A stretch of 64,000 nucleotides of DNA, taken from contig CAMDDX010000002.1 in NCBI GenBank assembly GCA_945893075.1, positions 1 to 64,000 of the forward strand. Direction: 5' to 3'. Both the position numbers and the translations under genes were made by a program. Source of the DNA: Planctomyces sp. SH-PL62 (lineage in GTDB: Bacteria > Planctomycetota > Planctomycetia > Planctomycetales > Planctomycetaceae). Shown here piece by piece: positions 40,827 through 49,871 of the stretch; the stretch's first letter is position 1, and each line of letters starts with the position of its first letter. The notes under the pieces were generated by a model that worked only from the letters and a program-made list of their open reading frames with translations, was not told where the DNA came from and ran no database searches.

Positions 40827-41792
40827 CTAACGATTGTCATCAACCTGCGGATTGACCACGTTCTCCGGGATTTGTCCGGCCAGCGTCATGACCACCTGCC
40901 GAGCGGCCCGGACTCGTAACTCGTGGAGCGACTCGATCGACACGAACGCCGTATGCGGCGTGACGATGACTCGCTCGTCTCGAAACAACGGCTGCGACAG
41001 ATCGGGAGGTTCTGGCTCAAACACATCGAGCGCCGCTCCGGCGATCCGGTTGGACTGCAACGACTCCCACAGCGCTGCGTGGTCGATCAGCCCGCCCCGT
41101 GAGGTGTTGATGACGAATGCGGTCGGCTTGAGCAGCGCCAGCGATTCGCGATTGAGCAAATGCCGCGTCTCCGGTGTGAGCGGTACATTGAGCGACACGA
41201 AGTCACTCTCTCGCAACAACTCCGGCAGTTCGACCATCCGAACGCCGCAGCCGTGATCGTTGCCCGATCGCGTCCAGCCGATGATCTCGAAGCCGAACGC
41301 GCGGGCTCGCTCGGCAACCGCTCGCGCGATGCGACCCATGCCGACGATGCCCAGCACCGAGCCGCGCAACCGACGCCGCAGCGGGCCGGCTTGCAACCGG
41401 TACTCGCCGGCCTTCGTCCGCTGATGAAAGAACGCCACTTTCCGAGCACACGCCAGCAACAACGCCAACGCGTGATCGGCAACTTCCTCGACGCAGTAGT
41501 CCGGCACGTTCGTGACTCGAATGCGTCGTTCGGTCGCAACGGCCACCGCGATGTTGTCCAAGCCGATTCCCATGCGCGCGATGTGTCGACACTTCGTCGC
41601 CGCGCGCACGACTGCCTCCGTCACCGGCACCCAGCAACTCATGATCGCATCGACGTCCACGGCCAGCCGGCACAACGTCGACTCGGAGCCGTCGGGAGCT
41701 TCGATCAACTCCGCACCGATACCGGCCAGAACCAATTGCTCAATGGAACTGTCCGGCCAGGCTCGATCAGTCAGCAGCACTCGCCAGGACAT
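40827..41792 (-). CDS. D-2-hydroxyacid dehydrogenase (PGDH/CtBP-like)
   Basis: A 321-residue NAD-dependent dehydrogenase. The Rossmann motif is LGIVGMGRIARAVAERARAFGFEIIGW. The catalytic Arg, Glu and His lie in INTSRGGLIDHAAL, ALDVFEPEPPDL and RVIVTPHTAFVS. The N-terminal segment IEQLVLAGIGAELIEAPDG fits the C-terminal-binding-protein branch. No ACT domain follows, so it differs from full-length SerA. The substrate is open (glyoxylate, hydroxypyruvate or phosphoglycerate). The start is ATG 41792, with GGAGAG six bases upstream. Confidence 0.88.
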   Translation of the reverse strand: MSWRVLLTDRAWPDSSIEQLVLAGIGAELIEAPDGSESTLCRLAVDVDAIMSCWVPVTEAVVRAATKCRHIARMGIGLDNIAVAVATERRIRVTNVPDYCVEEVADHALALLLACARKVAFFHQRTKAGEYRLQAGPLRRRLRGSVLGIVGMGRIARAVAERARAFGFEIIGWTRSGNDHGCGVRMVELPELLRESDFVSLNVPLTPETRHLLNRESLALLKPTAFVINTSRGGLIDHAALWESLQSNRIAGAALDVFEPEPPDLSQPLFRDERVIVTPHTAFVSIESLHELRVRAARQVVMTLAGQIPENVVNPQVDDNR

Positions 41793-41821
41793 CGGATTCT
41801 CTCCGCAGGCCGACAAGGATC

Positions 41822-41890
41822 AGTGAGCGGCACGGCGCTAGCCGCCGGTGATCCTGGGTGTTTCGCACCATGCTACCGGCGGCCGGTGCC
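41822..41890. repeat. GTGAGCGGCACGGCGCTAGCCGCCGGTG palindrome, degenerate
   Basis: The left arm (GTGAGCGGCACGGCGCTAGCC) matches the one at 42374. The right arm keeps the centre (CACCATGCTACCGGCGGCC) but has diverged. Confidence 0.6.
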
Positions 41891-42003
41891 ATCCTACGAT
41901 CACTCGCAATCTATTGCGCGTCCGCGCGTTTGCCACTCGCGACGGCGACTCGTATCATCCCGCCCCGTTCACGATCTCCATTAACCTCGAACCCTGACAC
42001 ATC

Positions 42004-42369
42004 ATGGCCAAAATCACCTTCGTCAAAGAGAAGAAGACCATCGAAGTTCCCCCCGGCACCAATCTCCGCAAGGCGGCGTTGGAAAATGGAGTGCAAGTCT
42101 ACTGGGGGTTCCACAAGAATTTCCCGTTCAACTGCATGGGCTTCGGTCACTGCGGCAGTTGCAACGTGCTGATCACGAAGGGCGAGGACAACGTCAGCAC
42201 GCCCGGCTTGTGGGAACGCTTCCGCATCCTCGCCGGACCGCTGCTGTTCTTCTGGCGGATCGGTAACGAAAAGCAGCTCAGACTTTCGTGTCGCTGCCAA
42301 GTGAATGGCGACGTCGAGGTTGAAACCACGCCGACTCACAACTGGCACGGCGAACGCTTCTGGGGCTGA
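42004..42369 (+). CDS. 2Fe-2S ferredoxin-like protein
   Basis: A 121-residue electron carrier. The cluster Cys residues follow the plant-type spacing: NCMGFGHCGSCNVLI and then LRLSCRCQV. The N-terminal VKEKKTIEVPPGTNLRKAALENGVQVY is the ubiquitin-like strand set of this fold. It has no leader. Compared with short [2Fe-2S] ferredoxins it has a Trp-rich insert (GLWERFRILAGPLLFFWRIGNEKQ). No oxygenase or reductase lies beside it, so the partner is unknown. Confidence 0.88.
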   Translation: MAKITFVKEKKTIEVPPGTNLRKAALENGVQVYWGFHKNFPFNCMGFGHCGSCNVLITKGEDNVSTPGLWERFRILAGPLLFFWRIGNEKQLRLSCRCQVNGDVEVETTPTHNWHGERFWG

Positions 42370-42373
42370 CCTT

Positions 42374-42453
42374 CGTGAGCGACAAGGCGCTAGCCGTCGG
42401 TGTTTGCCCACGTTATCGCCGCCAGCACCGGCGGCTAGCGCCTTGCCGCTCAC
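42374..42453. repeat. GTGAGCGACAAGGCGCTAGCC palindrome
   Basis: CGTGAGCGACAAGGCGCTAGCC pairs with GGCTAGCGCCTTGCCGCTCACG, with CGGTG/CACCG inside. It lies between the convergent 2Fe-2S and nucleotidyltransferase genes. Confidence 0.88.
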
Positions 42454-42944
42454 GGTCGCGACGCGCGATTGCGTTCGTCGAGAATCGCCTGAAGTTCTGC
42501 GATCGCTTCCAGATCTTTGGGGCGTCCGGCGGCGCGCTTCAGTTGGATCAGCCGATCCAACGTCACACAGCGGCAAGTGACGCCTAACGCTGTCACCTCC
42601 AGTGTCGAAGGCAGAAGTTGTTGATAGGTGCCGCCACCAGCGACTTCACCCAGGAAGTCGATGAAGCCCAGGTCGGTCGTCAGCGTGAAATTCAAACCCG
42701 CCAAAATCGTGGGCTCATCCCAATGAAATGGCAGACCAAGCGGTGCTCCGCGAAGATACGGCTGATGATCTTTCAAGGCTTCGGCTAGCCGCCGCACGTT
42801 GTCTGGAGTGCGCGAATAGACGACATCCACATCCGAAGTGGATCGGTCCGAGCCATGCAGCGCCGCAGCCCATCCACCAATCACAATGAAATCGACGCCA
42901 TGAGCGTTGAGCAGTTTTACGACTTCATCCAGCATCGCGGTCAT
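42450..42944 (-). CDS. Nucleotidyltransferase-fold protein
   Basis: A 164-residue protein of the DNA polymerase beta-like nucleotidyltransferase superfamily. The active-site pattern GGWAAALHGSDRSTSDVDVVYS gives the GSxxR and DxD metal-binding motifs. The C-terminus (VTLDRLIQLKRAAGRPKDLEAIAELQAILDERN) is the usual helical end. Many such small proteins are MNT-type antitoxins or AMPylating toxins paired with a HEPN or DUF86 protein; here the partner is a small protein of a different kind. The ATG overlaps the upstream stop (ATGA). Confidence 0.85.
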   Translation of the reverse strand: MTAMLDEVVKLLNAHGVDFIVIGGWAAALHGSDRSTSDVDVVYSRTPDNVRRLAEALKDHQPYLRGAPLGLPFHWDEPTILAGLNFTLTTDLGFIDFLGEVAGGGTYQQLLPSTLEVTALGVTCRCVTLDRLIQLKRAAGRPKDLEAIAELQAILDERNRASRP

Positions 42945-43201
42945 CGCCCGTCTCCGTGCGCTGGTTGATCCGCAGGAACCGCAGCGGCCTGAGTGGCCGC
43001 GCCTTGCCAAGCCGCGCGGGATTTTTGAAACGACTGATACTTTCGCAATCGTTCTTCGACGGTCAGCTTGAGATTCTCGCGGATGATCGTGCGATCGACG
43101 TCCTTCTTGTAGACCTCAATGACGGGGTCAAAGAAGTCCGGAGGCGGATAGTCCAGGCTGTAGGGCAGCGATGTTTCGTCGGAGGGATTTTGATGGGGCA
43201 T
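42941..43201 (-). CDS. Small partner protein of the nucleotidyltransferase, copy B
   Basis: An 86-residue protein (SLPYSLDYPPPDFFDPVIEVYKKDVDRTIIRENLKLTVEERLRKYQ) whose stop overlaps the nucleotidyltransferase start, which indicates coupled translation. It is nearly identical in its first 55 residues to the product of the next gene upstream (43240-43536). The C-terminus differs. GAGG lies before ATG 43201. It may be an antitoxin; no family name is certain. Confidence 0.8.
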   Translation of the reverse strand: MPHQNPSDETSLPYSLDYPPPDFFDPVIEVYKKDVDRTIIRENLKLTVEERLRKYQSFQKSRAAWQGAATQAAAVPADQPAHGDGR

Positions 43202-43239
43202 AGTCGCACCTCGGTTCAATCGGTGACGGCTTGAGTCTA

Positions 43240-43536
43240 TCACAGCTCGTACCGGATTTGGCCGTTCGTTTGGGACCGCGAGACTCTGACTCCGGGGTCA
43301 GCAGTCCGACCTACTTTTCCGACGCACGCACCCGCCCTGCGGAGTTCCTCGAAAAATGTTTGCGCGTTCTGGTGCTTCCGCAAACGCTCTTCGACGGTCA
43401 GCTTGAGATTTTCGCGAATGATCGTGCGATCGACATCTTGCTTGTAGACCTCAATGACCGGGTCGAAGAAGTCCGGAGGAGGGTAGTCCAAGCTGTAGGG
43501 CAGCGGTGCTTCGTCGGAGGGGTTTTGATGGGACAT
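43240..43536 (-). CDS. Small partner protein, copy A with chimeric tail
   Basis: A 98-residue paralogue of copy B. The first 55 residues are almost the same, but after EERLRKHQ the sequence changes and ends in [14 protein letters not shown], the same tail as the ATPase gene encoded just upstream (to 43575). It therefore looks like a product of a tandem duplication with unit length of about 335 bases. No nucleotidyltransferase follows this copy. It may be non-functional. Confidence 0.75.
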   Translation of the reverse strand: MSHQNPSDEAPLPYSLDYPPPDFFDPVIEVYKQDVDRTIIRENLKLTVEERLRKHQNAQTFFEELRRAGACVGKVGRTADPGVRVSRSQTNGQIRYEL

Positions 43537-43574
43537 GGTCGCGCCTCGGTTCAATCGGTGACGGCCTCAGTCTA

Positions 43575-44993
43575 TCACAGCTCATACCGGATTTGGCCGT
43601 TTGTTTGCGATCGTGAGACTCGATCGGTCGAGTACAGCCCGGCCAGAACGAATTCGACGCACGAGGCCCGCACTGCCACATCGGTCGCCGCGTTGACCTC
43701 GAACGCTTTGTCCCAGGCGGGCGGGACGCGCTTCAATCGCTCGGCGTAGTACGACGACGGCAACAGGTCGCCGACTTCGATCTTCACCCCCTCAGCGAAA
43801 ATCTTGGCGATCTCTTCGAGGCCATGCTCGGCGACGTATTCGTTGAAGACGGTGTGGATCGCCTCGGCCAGCAGGGCATCGAGGATTTGCCGTTCGGACA
43901 TTTGATGGCTGCCCATCAGGTCCAATTCCAGCTTGCCGAGCGATGACGAATACAAGTGGCCGAGGTCACTGATACGCGGCACGACGGGGCGTTCGCCGAG
44001 ACGCGCTCCGCGCTGGCGGGCGCTGGCAACCATCGTGCGATAGTTGGCGATGCTGAATCGAGCGCTCACACCGGATGCCTGGTCGATGTACTTCGATTTG
44101 CGAGCGGCAATGCTCAGTTCTTCGATGATCTCCTTCATGAACCGCGGCACAATCACCGGGAACGGTTCGCCGAGGTCGATGGCCGCTTCTTGTTCGAGAA
44201 TCTCGATCCCCTGGTCGCGGTCCTTCGGATAGTGCGTGTGGATCACCGAACCGATGCGGTCCTTGAGTTGCGGAATGACCTTGCCGCTGCGGTTGTACGT
44301 CGCCGGGTTGGCCGAGAACAAAATCAGCACGTCGATGTCGAACCGCACCGGGTAGCCACGAATCTGCACGTCGCGCTCTTCGAGGATGTTGAACAGCCCA
44401 ACTTGCACGAGCTCATCCAACTCCGGCAGTTCGTTCATCGCGAAGATGCCGCGGTGCATGCGCGGGATCAGTCCGAAGTGCAAAGCCGCCTCGGCCGACA
44501 TGCTGACTCCGCCAGCCAGCTTCGCCGGGTCGATCTCACCAATAATGTCGGCGAACTTCGTGCCGGGCGCGAGCCGCTCGACGTACCGGTCGGCACGCGG
44601 CCACCACGCGATCGGGACTTCGCTGGGCGGGACCGACGCGACCAACTCGCGGCAGACGCTCGTGATCGGTCGGTATGGGTCGTCATGCACGGGAGCTTCC
44701 GGATGCACGATGTAGGGAATCTCGTCATCAAGGAATCGTATCAGCGTCCGCATCAGCCGGCTCTTGCCCTGCCCCTTCTCGCCGAGGAACAGCATGTCGT
44801 GGCCGGCGATGATCGCGATGTTCGTTTCCGGAATGACGGTGCTCTCATAGCCGACCATTCCCGGAAAGAGTTCGTCTCCCGCCGATAGCATCCGCAGGAA
44901 GTTATCCCGAATCTCTTGCTTGACCGTCTTCGAGGCCCAGCCACTCTCACGCAGTTGTTGCAGGTTCGTTGGTTTTCGATCGCTGGCTGGCAT
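43575..44993 (-). CDS. MoxR/Mg-chelatase-like AAA ATPase
   Basis: A 472-residue AAA+ protein. Walker A is [12 protein letters not shown]. The Walker B site reads [14 protein letters not shown], i.e. NE in place of the usual DE. Sensor 1 is [12 protein letters not shown], and the arginine-bearing [15 protein letters not shown] follows. The C-terminal lid includes [21 protein letters not shown]. MoxR-type ATPases usually work with von Willebrand proteins to insert metals or activate enzymes; no such gene is adjacent. I start at 44993, with GGAG five bases before it. The longer frame runs through a palindrome. The last 15 residues match the tail of copy A. Confidence 0.88.
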   Translation of the reverse strand: MPASDRKPTNLQQLRESGWASKTVKQEIRDNFLRMLSAGDELFPGMVGYESTVIPETNIAIIAGHDMLFLGEKGQGKSRLMRTLIRFLDDEIPYIVHPEAPVHDDPYRPITSVCRELVASVPPSEVPIAWWPRADRYVERLAPGTKFADIIGEIDPAKLAGGVSMSAEAALHFGLIPRMHRGIFAMNELPELDELVQVGLFNILEERDVQIRGYPVRFDIDVLILFSANPATYNRSGKVIPQLKDRIGSVIHTHYPKDRDQGIEILEQEAAIDLGEPFPVIVPRFMKEIIEELSIAARKSKYIDQASGVSARFSIANYRTMVASARQRGARLGERPVVPRISDLGHLYSSSLGKLELDLMGSHQMSERQILDALLAEAIHTVFNEYVAEHGLEEIAKIFAEGVKIEVGDLLPSSYYAERLKRVPPAWDKAFEVNAATDVAVRASCVEFVLAGLYSTDRVSRSQTNGQIRYEL

Positions 44994-45103
44994 CATGTCT
45001 CCGCAGTTCCAAGGAGTCGCTGTGGGATTCGTTCGTCGATTCGCGGCGGTAGTATAGCAGCGAGTTGTCATGAGCCGACACTCGCCCACGAGCAGGAAGG
45101 GAA

Positions 45104-45181
45104 GAGCCCGACGAATGAAAGGAGACGACGAATACGATTCACTCGTCAAACATTCGTCGTCTCCTTCCATTCGTCAGGCTC
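45104..45181. repeat. GAGCCCGACGAAT palindrome, copy 2
   Basis: GAGCCCGACGAATGAAAGGAGACGACGAAT pairs with ATTCGTCGTCTCCTTCCATTCGTCAGGCTC. The loop differs from copy 1 at 33010-33083 while the arms agree. Confidence 0.9.
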
Positions 45182-45201
45182 CTGACCTCAGAGGAGATTC
45201 C

Positions 45202-45570
45202 ATGACCAATGTGAACGCCACCGTCATCGACAGCCATCAACTTCTCGAAGAGACGTTCGAGTGGGGCACGCTCAAGTGGCTGTGCAACGCGAAGCTCTCG
45301 CCCGGAGCGGCGCAAACGCTGGGCCTCTGCCACATCTGGCCCGGTCAGCGCAACCCGCGGCATTTTCATCCCAACTGCGAAGAGGTCTTGGTCATGCTCG
45401 AAGGCACAGGGCAGCACAGCTTCGATGACGAGGTGGTGGAGTTGCATCACGGCTCGGTGATTCGCATCCCGGCGGGAGTGCGGCACAATCTGAGCAACAC
45501 CGGTTCGGAGACGATCATCTGCCTGATTTCGTTTTCCTCCGGAGATCGCGAAACTGTGTTCTTGGAATAG
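45202..45570 (+). CDS. Cupin-domain protein
   Basis: A 122-residue single-cupin protein. The metal-binding motif 1 is PRHFHPNCEEVLVMLEG (two His and Glu), and motif 2 is GSVIRIPAGVRHNLSN (His). Such proteins may be dioxygenases, isomerases or regulators. GAGGAG stands six bases before ATG 45202. It lies divergent from the ATPase gene with a palindrome in between. The role is unknown. Confidence 0.88.
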   Translation: MTNVNATVIDSHQLLEETFEWGTLKWLCNAKLSPGAAQTLGLCHIWPGQRNPRHFHPNCEEVLVMLEGTGQHSFDDEVVELHHGSVIRIPAGVRHNLSNTGSETIICLISFSSGDRETVFLE

Positions 45571-45581
45571 CCAACCTTTGG

Positions 45582-45713
45582 AGTGCGGTGTGTCAGCACC
45601 GCTTTGGATCGTTCGACTCTGCGAGATTTGCGCCTCTGTGTGAGATGAATTTTACGCAGAGTCGCAAAGCTCGCAAAAGAAAGCGGTGCTGACACACCGC
45701 ACTCCAAAGATGA
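45582..45713. repeat. TGGAGTGCGGTG-family inverted repeat, copy 3
   Basis: CTTTGGAGTGCGGTGTGTCAGCACCGCTTT at the left pairs perfectly with its complement at the right. Each arm again folds: GCGGTG…CACCGC. The centre has its own ACTCTGCGAG…CGCAGAGT pairing. It separates the cupin gene from the next gene. Confidence 0.92.
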
Positions 45714-45724
45714 GGAGCCATCCC

Positions 45725-47098
45725 ATGTCACGTCTGAGACTGATCAGTTCGTTGATCCTGTTTTCGTTCGTTCCGTCGATGGCACAGTCCGCCGAGCCGA
45801 TCGGTTCGCGACTGGAACCGTTCGTCGATGCCCAACTCATCGAACGACTAAGCGGTGCCGCCGCGCTGAAAGTGCAACGGCCCGAACCGAAAGAGGTCGT
45901 GCTCACCGCCGACAAGCCGTGGGAGGGAAACACCAGCGCGTACTACACGGTGATTCAAGACGACGACAAGTTCCGCGTCTATTACCGCGGCTCGCACTTT
46001 GATCCGCCGACCAAGAAGGAGACCCATCGCGAAGTCACCTGCTACGCCGAGAGCACCGACGGCATCCACTTCACCAAGCCGGAGCTGGGACTGTTCGAGT
46101 TCAACGGTTCCAAAGCCAACAACATCGTGTGGGATGGACCGGGGACGCATTGCTTCGCGCCGTTCAAGGACACGAACCCGAAGTGCTCACCCGATGCTCG
46201 CTACAAAGCGGTGACCGCCGTGAAGGGAGGCTTGTTACCGCTGAAGTCCGCCGACGGCATTCATTGGCAGAAGATGTCCGACAAGCCGGTCATCACGAAG
46301 GGAGCGTTTGATTCGCAGAACCTGGCGTTTTGGGATCCGCATCTCGGCAAGTACCGCGAATATCACCGCGCATTCCGCGTCGTCCGCGACATCATGACCG
46401 GCACGTCGGACGATTTTCTCAATTGGACCGAGCCAGTCTGGCTCGACTACCCCAACGTCGGCGCGACCGAGCACCTCTACACAAACACGGTCCGCAACTA
46501 TCCCGGAGCACCGCACATCCTGATTGGTTTCCCGACGCGCTTCCTGCCGAAGACCGAACAGACCGAGCCGACATTCATGGTCAGTCGCAATGGCCAGTCG
46601 TTCGTGCGATACACCGAGGCGATCATCCCCGAGACCGCTCCGTCGGATCGCCAAGGCAACCGCAGCAACTACATGGCTTGGGGCTTGGCCCAACTCCCCG
46701 GCAAGCCGAACGAGTGGTCGGTCTATGCGAAAGAGGCGTACTACACCGGCCCCGCCAGTCGCATTCGGCGATTCACGTATCGCCCCGACGGTCTCGTCGC
46801 CTTGAGCGCGTTGAACGCCGAAGGCGAGGCACTCACGAAGCCGCTGACGTTTACCGGTAAGTCACTGGTGCTCAACTACCGCACATCATCGAACGGATCG
46901 ATCCAAGTCGAACTGCAAGACGCGGATGGTCAGCCCATCGGCCCATTCAAGACCGATGCTTGTCGTCTGACCGGAAACGAACTTGCTGCCAAAGTGTCTT
47001 GGGGCAAGAACTCCGACGTGAGCTCACTGGCTGCCAAACCTGTCCGCATTCGCTTTGTGCTGAAGGATGCGGAGCTGTTCTCGTTTCGATTTGAGTGA
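45725..47098 (+). CDS. Secreted glycoside hydrolase/sialidase-like propeller protein
   Basis: A 457-residue exported protein (leader LRLISSLILFSFVPSMAQS). Blocks such as YYTVIQDDDKFRVYYRGS, VTCYAESTDGIHFTKPELGLFEFNGSKANNIVWDG, KAVTAVKGGLLPLKSADGIHWQKMSD, and YNFPNWTEPVWL-like repeats are typical of five-bladed propellers of the GH43/GH32/sialidase group. A beta-sandwich of about 100 residues ends the protein (LVLNYRTSSNGSIQVELQDADGQPI). No family is certain, and enzymatic residues cannot be identified with confidence. It is probably a carbohydrate-active protein. Confidence 0.72.
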   Translation: MSRLRLISSLILFSFVPSMAQSAEPIGSRLEPFVDAQLIERLSGAAALKVQRPEPKEVVLTADKPWEGNTSAYYTVIQDDDKFRVYYRGSHFDPPTKKETHREVTCYAESTDGIHFTKPELGLFEFNGSKANNIVWDGPGTHCFAPFKDTNPKCSPDARYKAVTAVKGGLLPLKSADGIHWQKMSDKPVITKGAFDSQNLAFWDPHLGKYREYHRAFRVVRDIMTGTSDDFLNWTEPVWLDYPNVGATEHLYTNTVRNYPGAPHILIGFPTRFLPKTEQTEPTFMVSRNGQSFVRYTEAIIPETAPSDRQGNRSNYMAWGLAQLPGKPNEWSVYAKEAYYTGPASRIRRFTYRPDGLVALSALNAEGEALTKPLTFTGKSLVLNYRTSSNGSIQVELQDADGQPIGPFKTDACRLTGNELAAKVSWGKNSDVSSLAAKPVRIRFVLKDAELFSFRFE

Positions 47099-47367
47099 CG
47101 GTGCTTGTCAGCGTAGCTGACTTATTCTCAGCACCAACGGTGCGAAACTCGATAGCCCAGGCCAACGGCCTGGGTTTGCGGGCCGGGGTGATTCACAGCC
47201 CCAACGGGGCGCAACTCGATTTCACGACCTGGAGTCACGCCCCGTTGGGGCTAACCACGTACTTCCGCGACGTGTACCCAGGGCGATGCCCTGGGCTTTC
47301 GAGTGTCGCACCGTTGGTGCAAATACAACCGCGACTTCTACCGGTCGCAATTAGTGAGACGTGACGT
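47099..47367. repeat. Nested repeat block with AACGGTGCGAAACTCGAT words
   Basis: GCACCAACGGTGCGAAACTCGATAGCCCAGGCC with CAACGGCCTGGG pairs with GCCCTGGGCTTTCGAGTGTCGCACCGTTGGTGC. An inner CAGCCCCAACGGGGCG pairs with CGCCCCGTTGGGGCT. The block fills the 269-base gap between convergent genes. Confidence 0.85.
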
Positions 47368-48276
47368 TTATTTCGCCAGCAGCTTCGCCACGAGGAATTC
47401 GTTCGCACTGGCGTACTTGTCCGACTTCGAGACGCCAGGGATCAACAGGTGGCACTCGTGGCCGGCCTTGTCCGACTTCTCTTTCAGCTTCACGCCGTAG
47501 ACCGGGTGATGAATGCCATGCCCGGCGTCTTTCGACGGCAGCGTCATGTCGGCACCGTATGTCATCAGCAGCGGCGGGTCTTTGCCATCGACGTGGTTGT
47601 ACGGTGAGAACTCGACATAGAGCGCATGATGCTTGTCGTAGTTCTTCAGCGCGTCGTCGATGGTCTTCTCGCCGACGGCCAGATTGATCATGCGATGCTT
47701 GAGCACGTTTGGCCCCAGCCACTCTTCACAGACTTTCGGATCAATCGAGGTCTGCCCGCTGGCCACCGCCGCGGCGCAAACTCGCGTGGATTCACGCAAC
47801 ACCGGATCGGTCGCTTTCGGGTCAGCCAGATCGTCGTGCAGCAGCAACCACATCGACGTGCAAGCTCCGGCGCTCCCGCCGGTCAACGCGATGTTTTTCT
47901 TATCGATGTTCCAATCGGCGGCCTTCGTGCGAATGAACTGAATCGCCCGAGCGGCGTCATGCACCGGAGCCGGCAGCGGATGCGCGCCGCTCAACCGATA
48001 GTTGATCGCCGCGCAAGAAATCCCTTTGTCGAGAAACGGCTGGATCGTCTTCGTCGTGTCTTGCTTCTTGTCGCCTCCCGTCCAACCGCCACCGTGAATG
48101 TAGACCAGCAGCGGGCGCGGCTTGTCCCCCTTGGCCTGCCAGAAGTCGAGCACGTTGCGTACGTCTGGCCCGTAGGACACCTCCGCGTGCGTTGGTGCTA
48201 ACTGTTTGGGTTCATCGGCGGCAAACAACGCGCTGGTCGCCACGAAACAGAACAGGATTGCGAGAGAAGATTTCAT
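47368..48276 (-). CDS. Secreted alpha/beta hydrolase (esterase/lipase)
   Basis: A 302-residue esterase of the carboxylesterase/BD-FAE group with a signal peptide (LAILFCFVATSALFA). The oxyanion motif is VYIHGGGWTGGD, and the nucleophile elbow is ALTGGSAGACTSM with the catalytic Ser. The Asp and His are probably in YGADMTLPSKDAGHGIHHP. The protein fits the acyl- or feruloyl-esterase-like enzymes common in planctomycetes. The gene is convergent with the propeller gene across the repeat block. Confidence 0.88.
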   Translation of the reverse strand: MKSSLAILFCFVATSALFAADEPKQLAPTHAEVSYGPDVRNVLDFWQAKGDKPRPLLVYIHGGGWTGGDKKQDTTKTIQPFLDKGISCAAINYRLSGAHPLPAPVHDAARAIQFIRTKAADWNIDKKNIALTGGSAGACTSMWLLLHDDLADPKATDPVLRESTRVCAAAVASGQTSIDPKVCEEWLGPNVLKHRMINLAVGEKTIDDALKNYDKHHALYVEFSPYNHVDGKDPPLLMTYGADMTLPSKDAGHGIHHPVYGVKLKEKSDKAGHECHLLIPGVSKSDKYASANEFLVAKLLAK

Positions 48277-48452
48277 GAGTGGCTCCGGGAAGATGGTTCA
48301 ATCAGAGTTGGATTCGCGAGGCATTCTGGCGAGCGGGATGTCCCAGGTCCATTTTGTGGGTTCCGACCAGCGGCGGCGAGCCGATAAGATCCGTACTAGA
48401 CTCAGACGAAGGGTGCGGGTGTTTTTTCAACGATCGAGATTGGGACGGCTTC

Positions 48453-49871
48453 ATGAATCTTCAACAACGAGTTTGCTCAGGTCCGGTGAAGCGACGCGAG
48501 TTCTTGGCGGCGGGAATGCTCGGAGTCGGCGGACTCTCCTTGCCGGAGTTGTTCCAGTTGCAGGCTCAGGCGGAGCAAGTAGGCCAGGCGGTCGATCAGC
48601 AGACGAACGTCATTTTTGTCTGGATGCCCGGTGGGCCTCCTCACATGGACATGTATGACATGAAGCCCAAGGCTTCGTCGGACTATCGCGGTGAGTTCCA
48701 TCCAATCCCCACCAATGTCCCTGGCCTCGACGTCTGCGAACTGATGCCTCGGCACGCCAAGATCGCCGACAAGTATTCGGTCGTCCGTTCGATCTCGCAC
48801 AACTTCGCCGATCACGGCGGCGGCCACAAACGAATGATGACCGGCCGCGTTCCCGCGACGCCGGTCGATACCGTCAACGATGCTCCGGCGACTGGCTCGA
48901 TCGTCGCCAAGTGCCGTGAGCGAGTTGATAACGGCCTCCCCAACTACGTCTCGATGAATCCGGGCGGACGCACCAACGACGTGTTCGCTCAAGGCCCGGC
49001 CTATCTCGGTCAGGCGTATCTGCCGTTCAACGTCGAGGGCGATCCGACTCAGCCGAACTTCGTCGTTCCCAACATCGCGATGAACACCACGATTGCTCCG
49101 CGAGTCGATGACCGCATGAAGCTGCTCAGCAGTCTCGACCGCATCGACCGGCACATCGACACGTCGCGCATGATGGATTCGATGGACCGCTACCAACAGC
49201 GCGCGGTCAGCATGTTGCTGAGCGACGCCGCGAAGAAGGCGTTCGATTTGTCTCGCGAACCGGATGCTCTGCGCGATCGCTACGGCCGCCACTGCTGGGG
49301 CCAGCGAGCCTTGATGGCTCGGCGACTGGTCGAAGCGGGGGTCAGTTTCGTCACCGTCATCATGGAGAACCCGTATCAGTCCGGCATCCCGCACCTCAAG
49401 CAAGGGGTCTACAACTGGGACTCGCACGCGGTGAATTGTCACATCTGGGACGACCTCAACGTGCGACTGCCGATCTACGATCAAGCCGTGACCGCGCTGA
49501 TTGAAGATGTCTACCAACGCGGTCTCGACAAGAAGACGTTGATCGTCGTGACCGGCGAGTTCGGTCGCACACCGCGCATCGAGAAGTCGATCGGTTCGCA
49601 AACCGGAGTCATGCACCCCGGCCGAGATCACTGGCCGCAAGCGATGTCGCTGATCATGGCCGGCGGCGGAATGCGCACCGGTCAAATCGTCGGCTCGACC
49701 AATTCCAAGGGCGAACACCCCGCCGATCGACCGCTCACACCGAACGATCTGTGGGCCACGGTCTATCGCCACCTGGGCATCGACGACTCCGCCTCGTTCC
49801 CCGATTACGGCGGCCGCCCCATGCCGATCCTTCCCTTCGGCGACCCAATCAGCGAACTGCTGCGAGCGTAG
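48453..49871 (+). CDS. DUF1501 protein with Tat leader
   Basis: A 472-residue exported DUF1501 protein. The leader is KRREFLAAGMLGVGGLSLPEL. Motifs include [84 protein letters not shown], and GRDHWPQAMSLIMAGGGMRTGQIVGSTNS. No DUF1549/DUF1553 partner lies beside it. The start is ATG 48453. Function is unproven. Confidence 0.92.
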   Translation: MNLQQRVCSGPVKRREFLAAGMLGVGGLSLPELFQLQAQAEQVGQAVDQQTNVIFVWMPGGPPHMDMYDMKPKASSDYRGEFHPIPTNVPGLDVCELMPRHAKIADKYSVVRSISHNFADHGGGHKRMMTGRVPATPVDTVNDAPATGSIVAKCRERVDNGLPNYVSMNPGGRTNDVFAQGPAYLGQAYLPFNVEGDPTQPNFVVPNIAMNTTIAPRVDDRMKLLSSLDRIDRHIDTSRMMDSMDRYQQRAVSMLLSDAAKKAFDLSREPDALRDRYGRHCWGQRALMARRLVEAGVSFVTVIMENPYQSGIPHLKQGVYNWDSHAVNCHIWDDLNVRLPIYDQAVTALIEDVYQRGLDKKTLIVVTGEFGRTPRIEKSIGSQTGVMHPGRDHWPQAMSLIMAGGGMRTGQIVGSTNSKGEHPADRPLTPNDLWATVYRHLGIDDSASFPDYGGRPMPILPFGDPISELLRA

